This document shows positions 1 to 31,745 of a DNA stretch of 64,000 bases, piece by piece. The translations under genes and the position numbers were made by a program. The DNA is taken from NCBI RefSeq assembly GCF_033115175.1, contig NC_084850.1:102239439-102303438 (forward strand), given 5' to 3'. Source of the DNA: Lepus europaeus (lineage: Eukaryota; Chordata; Mammalia; Lagomorpha; Leporidae). Within the stretch, counting starts at the first letter, position 1, and the number at the start of each line of letters is the position of its first letter. The notes beneath the pieces were generated by a model. That model did not search any database, had not been told where the DNA came from, and saw only the letters and a program-made list of their open reading frames with translations.

Positions 1-116
1 GCTTTAGTTCTGGGAGTTGACAGAAGCAGCAGATGGAAGATCTCTGCTTCTCCCTCTCTCTGTAACTCTGCCTTTCAAATAAAGAAAGAATTCATTTTAA
101 AAAAATAGACTTCTAC
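1..116 (+). mobile_element. CSINE, 3' end only (cut by window edge)
   Basis: The typical CSINE tail is visible: agatggaagatctctgcttc, then tctctgtaactctgcctttc and an A-rich end. The body lies outside the window. Confidence 0.7.
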
Positions 117-1028
117 AAAACTTTATTTAACAGTCTCTTGGAATCCCGGGTACAGACTTAAAACACCAAAAACCTATAGTCACATTAAGTTTTCTCCTAT
201 TAGTGTGCTTATGTATTTTTTTACCAGTTGCTAACACAGGCAGTGAGCAGCTCAGCTGGGCAACAGCTGAATGCGTCTGAACCATGCCCAGCCATGCCAT
301 GCGGCGCATTCTATGCCCACCAGAACCTCAGGCCCAGAAGCCATGCGGGATTCCATGCCATTTCTGGAAGCCTTGTCCATGTGCTGCTTAAATACTTTTC
401 TATTCTCCCTTTTCCTGATTTTCTTTTTTCTTTCTTTTTTTTTTTTTTTTTTTGGTCAAATGCATTTATTTGTTTAGATAAAGACAGCAAATTTGGAGCA
501 ACTGAGTGTTAAACACCAAGCTAATGAAATGTGCTAGGGGAAATGAAAAGTCAGTCTACAAGAAACATAATTAACGCGTTCTTTGACTTTCCCTAAGCCT
601 TTGTCTGGCGGAGGACAAGACAGAGGAACCATACTCAACCTTAATAAAATGAACGATGGTGTCAAGGCAAAAGGGGAGCAAAAAAGTTTGCATGGGAAAC
701 AAAAGCCAGAGAGGGGGTCCTGAGTTATAATAAACATGTTTCAGAAAAGCAAACATTTTGTGTCCTTGTTTTGAGTCAGCAGCCATTTTCTCCTCCCCAA
801 ATTGGAAGGCTCCAGTTTTGTAGTGTACCCGTTTGAGACGAGACGGAAGCCAAGAGCTGCAGCGGGGCAGGGGTGGGGGGCAAGGGGTCCACAGGAGATG
901 CATGGGAGCGTCAGGAGGCTGCTGAATCCGGGCTACTGGAAATCACCCTTGCACAACGCCACAGTCTTCACATGGCCCTGACTCCCAATAAACTCTTCCC
1001 CTCTTCACCCCTTGGAGAAAGTGAAATA
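117..1028. other. Intergenic stretch, no recognised feature
   Basis: I see no exon or recognisable repeat body here. There is a poly-T run at about 434-453 and otherwise unique-looking sequence. Short open frames have no support. Confidence 0.5.
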
Positions 1029-1043
1029 AGACATTAGAGTTTC

Positions 1044-1369
1044 GGTGTCGGCACTGTGGTGTAGCGGGTGGAGCCCGCCGCCTGCAGTGCCGGGATCCCA
1101 TATGGGCACCGGTTTGGGTCCCGGCTGCTCCACTTCTGATCCAGCTCTCTGCTATGGCCTGGGAAAGCAGAAGATGGCCCGAGTCCCTGGGCCCCTGCAC
1201 CCATGTGGGAGACCCGGAAGAAGCTCCTGGCTCCTGGCTTCAGATCGGTGTAGCTCTGGCCATTGTGGCCATCTGGGGAGTGAACCAGCGATGCAAGACC
1301 TCTCTCTCTGCCTCTTCCTTCTCTCTCTGTGTAACTCTTTCAAATAAAATAAAGAAACCTTTTAAAAAA
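1044..1369 (+). mobile_element. CSINE with perfect target-site duplication
   Basis: Full-length tRNA-derived SINE with A/B-box region (gtggtgtagcgggtgg), body and A-rich tail. A 15-bp duplication agacattagagtttc flanks it exactly at 1029-1043 and 1370-1384. Confidence 0.92.
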
Positions 1370-1806
1370 AGACATTAGAGTTTCAGTGATCTCATATTGT
1401 CACTTTCATCTTTTTAACTTCCACATTTGTGTTTCCTGTCTCCTTATTGCACTAAAAGAATGTACACTTTTTAAAAGGTGCAATATGAAACAAATTCAAA
1501 CAATATGGATAGCAACCTTTATATCAACCTTTCTATCTGTTTCTGTCCAGTTGTTACAGCAACTTTTGTAAAGATGAATGCTACTGTGGCACCCAAAACT
1601 AAGCATTCCACAGGTAGATGAACTTTTTTGGGATTTAAAGAATTTAAAGAATCCAACAGCATTAGAAGTAGTAAGTTTATGTATATGGAATTCTTACAAC
1701 CCATATTTCTGCCTTTTACTATATAGGACTACAACTATATCAAGGCAAAAAGTTTGAATAATTATTGAGCTAAGACTCCATCTCAAGAAGTGAGAAAAAG
1801 AGCAAA

Positions 1807-2126
1807 GTTTTTTTTTATTTTGAAAGATTTATTTATTTATTTGAAAGGCAGAGTTACAGAGAGGCAGAGTCTTCCATCTGCTGGTTTACTCCCCAAATGG
1901 CCACAACAGCCAGAGCTGGGACCTTTTGAAGCCTGCAGCCAGGAGCTTCTTCCAGGTCTCCCACATGGGTGCAGGGGCCTAAGCACGTGGGCCATCTTCT
2001 GCTGCATTCCCAGGCCATTAGCAGGGAGCCTGATGGGAAATGGAGCAGCCAGGACTCAAACCAGTGCCCTTATGGGATCCTGGCACTGCAGGTACCAGCT
2101 TTACCCACTACACCACAGTGCTGGTT
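1807..2126 (-). mobile_element. CSINE (antisense)
   Basis: Reverse-oriented CSINE, from the poly-T/atttatttatttgaaaggcag tail to the tRNA-related head (actacaccacagtgctgg). Confidence 0.9.
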
Positions 2127-2387
2127 CCACAAAATAGATTTACAAGTTGAAGGAAAGCACTTCTGCTTCCAGCCAAGACAGAGCATCATCGGCAAGACTT
2201 AGCTTCCTGCTTAAAACAATAGACCCAAACAAAATACATGTAACATCAGTTTTCAAAACAATGGACATTGGAAAAATAAGAGACAATAAGGAAACCCAGG
2301 CAGAGCTCTGCAGACTCTGAGTACAGCAGTCAAAGCTGAGAGTCCACAGCAGCACAGGATGTAGAATCAGACAAGAGTGCCGACAGA

Positions 2388-2711
2388 GAGGCCGGCACTG
2401 TGGCGTAGCGGGTAAAGCCACCGCCTGCAGTGCTAGCATCCCATATGGGTGCCGGTTGGAGTCCTGGCTGCTCCACTTCCGATCCAGCTCTCTGCTATGG
2501 CCTGGGAAAGCAGTGGAAGATGGCCCCAACTCCTTGGGCCCTTGCACCAGTGCGGGAGACCAGAAGGAAGCTCCTGGCTCCTGGCTTCGTATCGGCGCAG
2601 CTCCGGCCGTTGCGGCCAGTGGATGGAAGACCTCTCTTTCTTTCTCTCTGCCTCTCCTTCTCTCTCTGTGTAACTCTTTCAAATAAATAATAAAAATAAA
2701 TCTTAAAAAAA
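2388..2711 (+). mobile_element. CSINE at the 5' side of a composite insertion
   Basis: Full-length CSINE starting ggccggcactgtggcgtagc and ending in an A-rich tail. It directly abuts the L1 3' end that follows. The pair shares one duplication (gagtgccgacaga at 2375-2387 and 3417-3429). Confidence 0.88.
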
Positions 2712-3416
2712 GAGAAGTGCCCTGGCCTCAGAATCAGCCCTTAAGGCATTCGGATATGGCTGAAGAGCCCATGAGAGCATGGTAGGCATGGAAAGCCAAG
2801 ACACTGCAGCAAAACAAAAAAAAAAAAAAAAGACGACGACGACGACGACCTAAATGAAAGATCTCTGTGAGTGAGATCCCAGTGGAAAGAACCGGGCCAT
2901 CAAAGAAGGAGGTACTTTTCTCTGAAGGGAGGAGAGAACTTCCACTTTGACTATGACCCTGTCGGAATAAGATCGGAGTCGGCAAACTCAAAAGGCCTCC
3001 ATAGCCTTGGAAACTCATGACTAGAGCCTAGGGAGATTACTGACACCATAAACAAGAGTGTCAAATTGTTAAGTCAACAACAGGAGTCACTGTGTACTTA
3101 CTTCTCATGTGGGATCTGTCCTTAAATTAGGGTCCAATGTGAAGTAATGCTATAACTAGTACTGAAACAGTACTCTACACTTTGTGTTTCTGTGTGGGTC
3201 CAAACTGATGAAATCTTTACTTAATATATACTAAATCAATCTTCTGTATATAAAGATAATTGAAAATGGATCTTGATGTGAATGGAATGGGAGAGGGAGC
3301 AGGAGATGGGAGGGGTGTGAGGGGGAGGGGAATTGTGGTGGGGGGAAGCCATTGTAATCCATAAACTGTACGTTGGAAATTTATTTTTACTAAATAAAAA
3401 TTTTTAAAAAAAAAAG
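2712..3416 (+). mobile_element. 5'-truncated L1, rabbit-type 3' UTR and poly-A
   Basis: It contains the G-rich 3' UTR (gggagagggagcaggagatg and following), a terminal aaataaaaattttt and poly-A. It shares long similarity with 6160-6586. An internal (gac)n tract is at 2832-2850. No L1 coding sequence remains. Confidence 0.8.
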
Positions 3417-3734
3417 GAGTGCCGACAGAAAGAACCCAGGAGATGGGCAAAGGGTCCTCCTCCAGTCTTCAGCAGTTTCAAGCACTGCGCGTGTGTGAGT
3501 ACACTGCCTGAGGTTGGAGCAGCCATCCAAAAGGATTGCGTGAACAGCGCCTGGCACTCATACAGAGTGGGAAACAGTGGCTGATCCCACTTACCGATCT
3601 GGAAATGTTCACAGGTAATTGAACAGAGAACTCGGAATGGTCTTGCCCCAGTCATGGGGAATAATTAGTCCTACACTGAATATCTCTTTGGAATCACCTA
3701 GCAAATCATAAAAGGAATACCTTAAAAGAGCAAA

Positions 3735-4405
3735 CTGTTTCTAAGAAAATTAAATACTCCATACTATCCAAAGTGATCTTCAGACTCAATGTGATTCCTA
3801 CCAAAATACCAATGGCACTCTCCACAGAAATAATCAATCCTAAAATTCATTTTAAGTCACAAAAGACCCTGAATAGTCAAAGCAATCTAGAGAAAGAGGA
3901 CCAAAGCTGGAAGCATCATATCACCTGATTTCAAACTATACTACAAAGCTAGAGTAACAAAAACTGCATCGCACTGGCATCAGACGAATATTTCAACCAC
4001 GGGAACAGGACAGAGATCCCAGAAACAAATCCACCTGTTTATAGTCAACTGATTTTTTACAAAAGTGCCAAGAACACACAGTGGTAAAAGGACAGTCATT
4101 TCAATAAATGGTGTTGGGAAAACTGGGTATCTGTATGCAGAATGGAATTAGACCCTACCTCACACCATATACTAAGCTGACTCAAAATGGATTAAGACTT
4201 AAATCTAAGACCAAAAACTATGAAACTACTAGTAGAAAACAGAGAAGCTTCAAGACATTGGTCTGGGCAACAACTCTTTTGTACAGGACACCAAAAGCAC
4301 AGGCCACAAAAGTAAAAGCAGGAAAGTGGGATTATAATCAAACTAAAAATCTGCACAGTAAAGGAAACAATCAACAGAGTGGAAAGACAACCTAAAGAAT
4401 GGGGA
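3735..4405 (+). mobile_element. Older L1 fragment (3' part)
   Basis: The segment including gtgttgggaaaactgggtat and aaaagcacaggccacaaaag is typical of ancient mammalian L1 3' regions. It is interrupted on its right by a CSINE pair. The open frame at 4108-4395 is a decayed relic and not a functional product. Confidence 0.7.
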
Positions 4406-4410
4406 GAAAT

Positions 4411-4580
4411 AGCAGCAGAAGATGGCCCAGATCCTTGGGCCCCTGCACCCAAGTGGGAGACCCGGAAGAAGCTCCTGGCTTCTGGCTTTGGATTGGCTCA
4501 GCTCCAGCCATTGCAGCCATTTGGGGAGTGAACCAGCAGATGGAAGACCTCTCTCTACCTCTCTCTATAACTCTTTTTTT
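4411..4580 (+). mobile_element. CSINE, 5' truncated
   Basis: The 3' half of a CSINE begins at agcagaagatggcccagatc and runs to the tail. It lies tail to tail with the next element, forming an inverted pair. Confidence 0.8.
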
Positions 4581-4898
4581 TAAAAAAAGATTTATTCATT
4601 TGAAAGTCAGAGTTACACAGAAGAGAGGCAGAAAGAGAGAGGTCTTCCATCTGATGGTTCACTCCCCAATTGGCCGTAATGGCCAGAGCTGCACTGATCT
4701 GAAGCCAAGAGCCAGGAGCCTCCTCTTGGTCTCCCATGCGGGTGCAGGGGCCCAAGGACCTAGGCCATCTTCTACTGTTTTCCCAGGCCATAGCAGAGAG
4801 CTGGATAGGAAATGGAGCAGCTGGGACTCAAACTGGCGCCCATATGGGATGCTGGCACTGCATTGGCGGTTTTACCCGCTACACCACAGCGCCAGCCC
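4581..4898 (-). mobile_element. CSINE (antisense), inverted partner of the previous element
   Basis: Full-length antisense copy from tttattcatttgaaagtcag to ctacaccacagcgccagccc. Confidence 0.88.
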
Positions 4899-6159
4899 GG
4901 AGCCAGTTCTTTATACCTGCTTCCTCACCTGCAAAACGGGGCGACGACAGTGCCTAAGTCATATACATGGTCTACATAAGGATTCGACGACAGCTTTTGT
5001 TCTCCTGGGTCCAGGCATACTGAAACCAGCGTTTCTGGTTACTGTGCTGCAGTTTGAGTTGGGTTCCTTAACAGCAACTGCCTCCATGATCACCTGTGTC
5101 AATGAAGTGACTGGGAGGCTGGGGGGTGGGGCTGGGCAGTGGTACGGCCGGTGGCTGTCACGGAGCAGGAGCCCCTCCCTTGGCGTGAAAGGCCTGGTGG
5201 TTTGCTCATGTCCAGATGCCCCTCGTTTGTCTGCCCTCCTCGGCTCCACAGTTGTTCCCCCGGGGAGCCTGTTTCTCCGCAGTAACAGCGCCTCTGGGAG
5301 GGGTTGAGTGGAAAACGTTCCGTGCTTGAAGGGCATCTCAAGCTCAGAGACACCATGCCTGTCTGCTTAGGCATCGTGCCGGAGCAGGCGCTCCCTCTTG
5401 CTCTTCTCTGGGGTGAGGCGGGGAGAACCTGCATGGTGGGGGGTGCGGAGGTCACAGTGGGAGGTCGGTCAGGGGCAGTGCGGACTGGCTGGCCAGGTCT
5501 GCAAAGCTCGTGTGCAGCAGGTGCTCCTAGGGGGCTGTGAGGTGCTCTGGTGAGGATCTTTACACCTGGAAAGCACTCGTATACAGGGAGGCCCGTCTGT
5601 CCAGGTGTGTTCCTTCCACACGAGATGTGGCGCCGCTTGTGTTCAGGCACAGATCTGTGGTCCTGGGTCCAGACAGGCCAGGGGCCCCATCTGGGAACTG
5701 ACGAGGTCATACTGACCTGAGCCAGAGCAATTCCTGGACTCCTGTACATCACTCTCCCCTTCTGAAACTGGAGATAGCAACTCCCACGAAAGACTGTTAT
5801 AAGGTGAGTGTTATTATGAATCAAAATCAATAAAAAAACTGGGCACATAGCTGGTTCTTACTGCTCAGAACAGGGGACGGCTGTTGCGGCATTTGGGGGA
5901 GTTAACAAGTGGACAGGAGAGCTCTCTCTCTCTCTCTCTCTCTTTCTGGCATGGAGGGGCAAGAGGGATAAAAGGAGTTTGGATTAAAAAAAATTAGGAG
6001 AAGCTGGGTGTGGCTTACTAATTGTGACAAAGATATTAAGATGAGAGGTTAATAGGGGAAACAGGCTGAGGGGTATATGGGAACTTTTGGTTTTACCACA
6101 ATTTTTGTGTTGCACATTTAAAACTATTCTGAAATAAAATGTTAAAAAAAGATCTCTCC
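4899..6159. other. Intergenic stretch, no gene seen
   Basis: Mostly unique-looking sequence with moderate GC. A (tc)n microsatellite is at about 5921-5944. Overlapping open frames on both strands have no splice or protein-family support. Confidence 0.5.
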
Positions 6160-6586
6160 ATCAGTATTTAGACAAGGCCATAAGTAAATGGAAGTTCTCT
6201 CTTCCATAGCCTTGGCAGCTCATGGCAAGAGCCACGGGTGATCACTGACATCATAAATAAGAGTGTCAATTGTTAAATTAATAACAGGAGTCAGGACCTC
6301 TGTCCAACGAGTTGTGTTATGAGAATTAACTGCAAAACTTGTTCTCAAACAGTACTTTCTATGTTGTGTGTGTGTGGGTGCAAAGTGTTGAAATGATTAC
6401 TTAGTATAAAGTTGGTCTTCTGTATATAAAGTTATTTAGAAATGAACCTTAATGAAGAATGGGATGGGAGAGGGAGTAGCGGGTGGGACGGGAATGGGGG
6501 TAGGAGGGTGGGTATGGGGGGAAAAACCGCTATATTCCTGAAGTTGTACCTATGAAATTTGCATTCATTAAATAAAAGCTTTAAAA
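6160..6586 (+). mobile_element. L1 3' end, rabbit type
   Basis: Same 3' UTR family as the element at 2712-3416 (cataaataagagtgtcaatt and cttctgtatataaagttat blocks, a G-rich stretch, and an aaataaaagcttt end). It is truncated at the 5' side. Confidence 0.78.
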
Positions 6587-6837
6587 AAATCTCTGTCACT
6601 CTGCCTTTCAAGTAGAGGACAACAAACACTTTGTCAAGATAAGGAAAAGTGCTCAGAGTAGTAGCACGTCGCACACGCTTGGTGCTCAGCGAGCACTCGG
6701 AGCAGCAAACTGAATCCACCTGGCATTCAGGAAGTGCACCCAACAGTCAGGTATAAACCTGTGCTTAGTTAAGCACAGGGTGGGGGGCAGGGTGGCGGGG
6801 AAAGAACCCACACCGCAGAACAGGGAACACAAGGCGC

Positions 6838-6843
6838 TTTATA
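6838..6843 (-). terminator. Candidate USP11 polyadenylation signal (TATAAA variant)
   Basis: No AATAAA occurs on the minus strand in the few hundred bases after the stop codon at 7198. The best variant hexamer is TATAAA here, which would give a 3' UTR of roughly 370 nt. It is a weak variant and another site further on is possible. Confidence 0.35.
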
Positions 6844-7197
6844 TAACACACACACACAACAGAAGGTACAGGATCTCAATAAGAAAATACACTCTCTGTT
6901 GAGGTGAACCCCCATAGCAGCCACTCAGAACACTCCAGGGTGAGGAAGAGGGAAAGGGACAACCATAAATAAAGACCAGGAGGGAGGGTACGTTCTAAGG
7001 GGCACACACAGGCCAGGGGAGACACGACCTCCTCTCCCCCGGCAGAGCGCAATGCAGCAGCACAGGAAGATGGTAGTCACAACTAAGCCTTGTTAACGCC
7101 TGGTGGGGGCACCGAGCACAGAGAAGAGAGTTGGGGGTGGACACAAGAAGCAAGGTGGCAGGAGGGCTTCCTTCCCTGTGGCAGGCCCCAGGGCCGC

Positions 7198-21648
<14,451 letters not shown>

Positions 21649-22244
21649 CTAAGCAAGGGTTGTGGGACTCTAACGCCATGTTGAGTTAGGGTAAAAGGTT
21701 GCATGGAAAGCAGAGGCCGAGGCTCTAGAGGTGGGCGAGGGCAAGTTGGGAGTGTTGGGGTCACAAAGGCCCTGAGTTTTCCCAGCCGTGTGCTTTGCTG
21801 AGAACCGCGGACCCCGACCTTGGGGACAGTGTTTCTGTTATCCAGACTGGAATGCCGTCCCTTCATGGCACTACTGTTCTCAGCTGTGAAAACTCAGTGC
21901 AAGAGTTCGGCATCCCCAGAGAGAGCGGCCCAGGCCCGCCATTGTGTCTTCAGAAGTAAATTTATTCCCTGGACAAATGTGTTGAAGGCAAAGTAGCCCC
22001 GGGCCCTGGGTGTTTGTTGGAGTCACAAAAGAGGTAACTAATAGTCTGACCAGTTTAAGTGCTTTATTGAACTTAAATAGTAGCCTCAGGTAGCAGGTAC
22101 TATCCTGTTGCCCAGGGACAACTATGGGGGAAGCTGGGGACCAGAAATGTTACCTCACTGCCTCCTGGCTAGTTAAGTGGTAGTGCTGTGTGCGGTTCCT
22201 GCTGGTGGAAATCTGGTTCCGCGGCTGTCACCTTAAACACCAGG

Positions 22245-22460
22245 CCAAGGATTCTCAAACTGTGGTCCCAGGCTATCTATTGGTCCAGGAAACCTTCTCG
22301 AGGGATTCACAAAGTCAAAACTATTTTCACAGTACTTTGTCACTTTTCATTCTCTGATGCGTGTACAGAATTATCTAGAAGCTACCTGATATAAGCAGAA
22401 GGAAACTCTTTGGGTGTCTTCAATCTTTAAGAATATAAAGGGATCCTGAGACCAAAAGTT
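22245..22460 (+). mobile_element. Old hAT-like DNA transposon fragment
   Basis: The ends read ttctcaaactgtggtcccag and gagaccaaaagtttgagaac, with internal caaagtcaaaactattttca. Such terminal 'tctcaaactgtgg' sequences are typical of mammalian hAT elements. The exact family is not certain. Confidence 0.45.
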
Positions 22461-22474
22461 TGAGAACAGTTGAC

Positions 22475-22665
22475 AAGGCCATGGTTTTTTAATCTCAGCA
22501 CTGTGATTTATTTGTTGTAGGGAGCATTGCAGGATGTTTAGTTGCATTCTTGGATTCTACCACCAGATTACCCCTCAGGACAAGGAACTGGCTCCTTGCC
22601 AGATGCCCACCCCCCTCCCAGGCTTGGGGTAGGGATTGTCCTTGTCTGAGAACCACTGCACTGTG
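22475..22665 (-). mobile_element. MER20 (hAT-Charlie) copy
   Basis: Matches MER20 from memory in antisense: taatctcagcactgtgattt, then gcaggatgtttagttgcatt, ending tctgagaaccactgc. Confidence 0.65.
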
Positions 22666-24378
22666 CTATGCTCTCTCTGTTAGGGCTCCCAGTTCTACCT
22701 GTTGGCGGTACCTTTAATATATTCCTCTGAGGTCCCTAGCATCTGGCTGCCTATTGGCTGTCTTCATCCAGCTGTGCCTTAAGTTCCCCAGGACAGGATT
22801 ATGATTCTTGCTTGGGCTGTTTGTGACTCCCTTCACTGTCCCCACAGGCAAAACAAACCTTACCTTTTCTACGCCCCCGGACCCATGCACACACAGGTGT
22901 CTCTCTCTCTGCAATACCCCCTCCCCCCCCCCGGTCATTTTCCCACAGGATCTCCTACTCTTACCCCTTATTTTCAGTTAACCTTGGTGAGGCAGAGATT
23001 CTTTATTACTGTGATTCTAAACCCTGAGGAAGAGAAGCCCTTTCACTTGGGGGGGGGTCCCCAAACAAAGTGGCATGAGTTGGGTCTGGCACATGGCAAA
23101 CAGCTGCTCTTCGAGCCCTTCTGAATCTTGTCAGCTACTCAGAATTCATGCTCCTCATTGCCCCTCTGCAGAATCCCCCCTCTTCATTTACCTGGGCTGC
23201 CAGGTAAATCCAATCATTTCCTGGCTTCGACTTAACTTTCTCCACTTCCCAGAGGCCAGCTTCTGCCCACATCCAAAGGCACTTTTCAGAGCCGTTGGGC
23301 GATTTCTAGTCCTGAGTCCAGCCTGGCAATGTTATCCTCTTTTGCAAGGTCTTCAGTTTCCCAGCTACCCTTGCTGCCAGAGGTGGCTGTGTCATCAGAT
23401 TCTAGCTAAGGGATGGCATGGGAAGTCTGCTGAGCCTGTGGAAGTTCCAGCCCTGTTTCAAGAAAATAGGTGGGACTCCTGTTTCCTCAGTTTGCTTTCC
23501 CTTCTCTGGGGACACAGAAGCCATCATGGCACCTTGAAGCTGCAAGCTATCACTGAAGTGCTTATAAGGACACAGCAGAGAGACTAGAGAACCACAGGCT
23601 CCCACTGCTGGGCTTCAGTAAACAATCACTTAGGCTTGCTATTACTTGCAGTATTTGCCGGCCCCATGCAGTGCACCTCTTCTGCCCGAAGTCTATCTTT
23701 GCCTTTACCCAGGATGGTGGGGACAGGGGCTTGAATTCACAGGAAAAAGAAAACCAAAACCTCAACTATCCTCACACCTGAGGGCAAGACCCAGACTAGG
23801 CCATCTGACCTCTACCCTTACAAACCATAGCATCCTTCCCAGGGTCATCTCATCCATGCCTGTGGTTCCCATTACTTCCTGGACACCAATAATTCATACT
23901 TCCAGTTCTATCACCTATCACCCCATGTATTAGACTCCCCTAATCTGCTCAGTGGTCTAGAACCTACTCTCTCACATCCCCTCTCCACAGTGCCCCAGCC
24001 ACATACGTGGTGATATTAGGCCTCTCTGCCACATCCCCCAACCCCTGCTTCTATTGGGCCTTCAAACAGCCTCATTACACCCTCCTGCCTCTACTTTCTT
24101 CCAGGCTTCCTCCTGGTCCTGGGTTAACCTTCGTTTCTGCTTGATTCTCAGCTCATCAACACTGTTCAGCCTGCCCTGCCTGCCTCAGCTCTACGTGCCA
24201 GTAAATGTGCAGCGCTTCAGATGCCTTTTTCAGTCATGTCGTATCCATTCCCAGTGCTCTTCTAGACAACGAGGGCCAGGTATCAATTCCCTGAGGTCCC
24301 AGTAGTCACTCCCACCCCCACAGTGGGCTTAGCCCCCACCCCCACAGGATTTGCAATCAGGCTTTACACTTTAGACTT

Positions 24379-24384
24379 TTTAAT
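24379..24384 (-). terminator. Candidate CDK16 polyadenylation signal (ATTAAA)
   Basis: ATTAAA on the minus strand lies about 1.2 kb beyond the CDK16 stop codon. It is the first canonical or near-canonical hexamer that would give a plausible 3' UTR end near 24360. Confidence 0.55.
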
Positions 24385-25617
24385 ATTTCATACAGCGATT
24401 ATGGTGCATTCAGGAACCCAACCCCCCAAACCCCATGAGGAGGGCTCCCACCCCTGCCCCCCCACCCCATTTGAGGGCCCCAGGGCTTAGGGTGGAACAA
24501 GGGGAGGTAACCACCCATCCGGGGGCTGACCCCGAAGACTGTCCCTGCCCTGCCTCACCCCCCACCCAGGGGTTGGGGGCAACATCTGGGCACACACCTC
24601 CACATGCCCCTCTGTCCCTGTTGTGCACATATACACACTATGGCTCCTTGCTGAGTTGGTCAGTTCCTGGCAGGGCCCCTACTCAACAGCACCAAGTGGG
24701 ATGGGGGCAGAAGGGTTGGGCTGGGGAAGACCCTGAGAAGGAAGGAGGCCCCGGCTACAGGACTGCAGGAGGGAGAGAGTGGGCCCCCCACCTTGTCCAT
24801 CTCCCAGAGTCTCCAGTAGCCCCCAGATCCCCCTGCGGCTGGGGATGGCAGGCGGGGGTAGGAAGGCGAGTGGCCGAGGCATGCTTTCCTATAGCCGATC
24901 CCAGGGTCTGGTGAAGGTCAGGGTTGTGAATAGGGGCTGTGTCCCTGCCTCTGAAAGGCTGGGAGCGGGGCTTCATTGCACAAAATACTGTGAGAGGGCC
25001 ACACGCAGGGGGTGGGGCCCAGCCAGTCTGTATACAGAGATATTGCATTTAAAAAAATGAAAACCTCATTTAAAATAATTAAAAAAGAAACCAACAATGA
25101 ATGAAACAAACAAAAAAAAGGCCCACACAACATGAGGCAGATGGGGTAGGCAGGAAAGCAGCCAGGGGACACCTCAGACCCAAGGCATTGCCACCATGTT
25201 GTCTGAGTCGAGAGCCCCAGCCTGGGCTAGCTCCGGACCCCTGGCTGGCCATGGGGTAGTGGTCCTGGGGGAGGATACGACGAGGAGGGAGAGGCCTGGC
25301 CTCAGTGTGGGAGGCTGGCACGGCCATGCTGTCCGCCGGCAACTACCAAGACAAAGAAAGAGAGACAGACAGACAGACCAGGCGTAGGAGCGATGAGAGC
25401 TTTGTTAGCACCCAGGAGACAGGCCAATGGGTGGGTTGACAGTGGTCAGATGTTTTTGCACAGGCAGCAAGGGACAAGTGGGCAGGTGAGCATGGCTCAG
25501 GCAGGTAGGTAGGCAGGCAGCAAGCAGGGAGGATGCAGTTGGGGGCTGCCCTGTGAGGGGTGTGGCATCCCTCCAGCCGCTGCCTGCTGGGGCCTCGGTC
25601 TGTGGCTTAGAATCGGC
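24385..25617 (-). other. CDK16: CDK16 3' UTR
   Basis: This is sequence between the CDK16 stop codon and the proposed ATTAAA signal. It is GC-rich with CCCC tracts near the distal end and an A/T-rich island at 25045-25120. There is no competing ORF, and the length is typical of a single terminal-exon UTR. Confidence 0.6.
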
Positions 25618-30483
<4,866 letters not shown>

Positions 30484-31229
30484 GGCGACCTGAGTAAGGG
30501 CATAGGGCTCCTCTATTAGCATCTGCTGGCCCACTAGGAGGCCCCTAAAACCCACAACCTAGTAGGGAACACCAACGTGAACTTATGTCAGTGGCCGCCC
30601 AACCACTGTGGGCCCCTGGCCCCGTTCAGGAGTCCTGAGAAAGCCGTATGGATGGGGACCCTTGTCAGTGCCTGCCCACCCAGAACCAGCCCCTGGGCCC
30701 TGGGCCCTGCTCCTGAGGGGCTTACCTGGGTACTCAGACTTGGGTGGCTGGCTGAGGGCAGGGGCCCAGTAGGTAGACTGATGGTCTCTAGGGTGGCAGC
30801 CTCACTGTGGGAGCAGAAGGCTCCACAGCAGGTACTGTCAGGTGCAGCGGCAGTAATGGACCCAGGTTTGGGTGGTACAGGGGGCTCTCCCAGAACCAAG
30901 GAACCATGGCCCTGGGCACGCCCATAAAACATTATGTTCCGCTGGCACCAGCCCCACATCACCCCCAACTGCCAAGGCAGAATGCTCTCTATAGCCATAA
31001 GGAACTCCGTGCTTCCCTCAGTGACCATCGTCATGGTGACTAGTGAACCAAACCATTAAGTCTGCTCATGTAGGGGATGCAGGGAGGATTCTACTCAGAC
31101 CCTACCATTGGGTTGAGAGACCCCCCCATTTCAGTATAGACCAGCTATCCTCAGGACTGCTGGAAATGTTTGATCTGGTAGGCACCTATAGGCCCAATCC
31201 AGATTTTTAAAAGCCAGGTCACATTTCTC

Positions 31230-31745
31230 CACTACTTGAAAATGCACCACAGCCCCCTTATCACCCCAAATCCAAATAAAGAGCCCAGTCCTCCATGTGG
31301 CCTACAAGGTCTTATACCTCAGTTGCCCTGTTACCTCACGGATCATTCCTAGTTGTTGTTCTGTACCACACGCAGCAGGGCCTTTACACTGGCTGTTCCT
31401 GGTACCTGGAATACCTTCCCCCAGATTTTGAAACAGCTTACTCCCCACTCCCTTCAGGTCATTGATCTAATCTCAGCTTTTCACCTGAGGCTTTCGTGAA
31501 TATCTAACATCTCAACCATCCTGAGCTCCCTCATCTTGCCAACTGTCCCCCTCAGAACTCATCACCTCCTTGGAAATAACACATCTACTTATTGGGTTCT
31601 TTTATTCTTTACTGTCTCTTCACTGCCACAACTAGAAGATCAGCTCTGCCAGGATAAATGTCTTTCTGTTTAGGTCACAGTTATATCCTGAGGACCTAGA
31701 ATAGTGACTGACACAGCAGATGCCCAAAAGCGCTTATGGCAGAAA
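31230..31745 (+). mobile_element. L2 fragment in CDK16 intron 1
   Basis: Typical L2 text: catgtggcctacaaggtctt, ctggaataccttccccc, then a gcacatagtagg-like end (gaatagtgactgacacagca). It is diverged. Confidence 0.7.

Noticed and set aside
4108-4395. Possible L1 protein gene
   Set aside because: Only a short decayed relic of an old L1 3' region; no reverse transcriptase motifs.
4399-5307. 302-aa plus-strand open frame
   Set aside because: It runs through an inverted CSINE pair and unique sequence; the peptide is SINE-derived (repeated [10 protein letters not shown]-like text) with no family resemblance.
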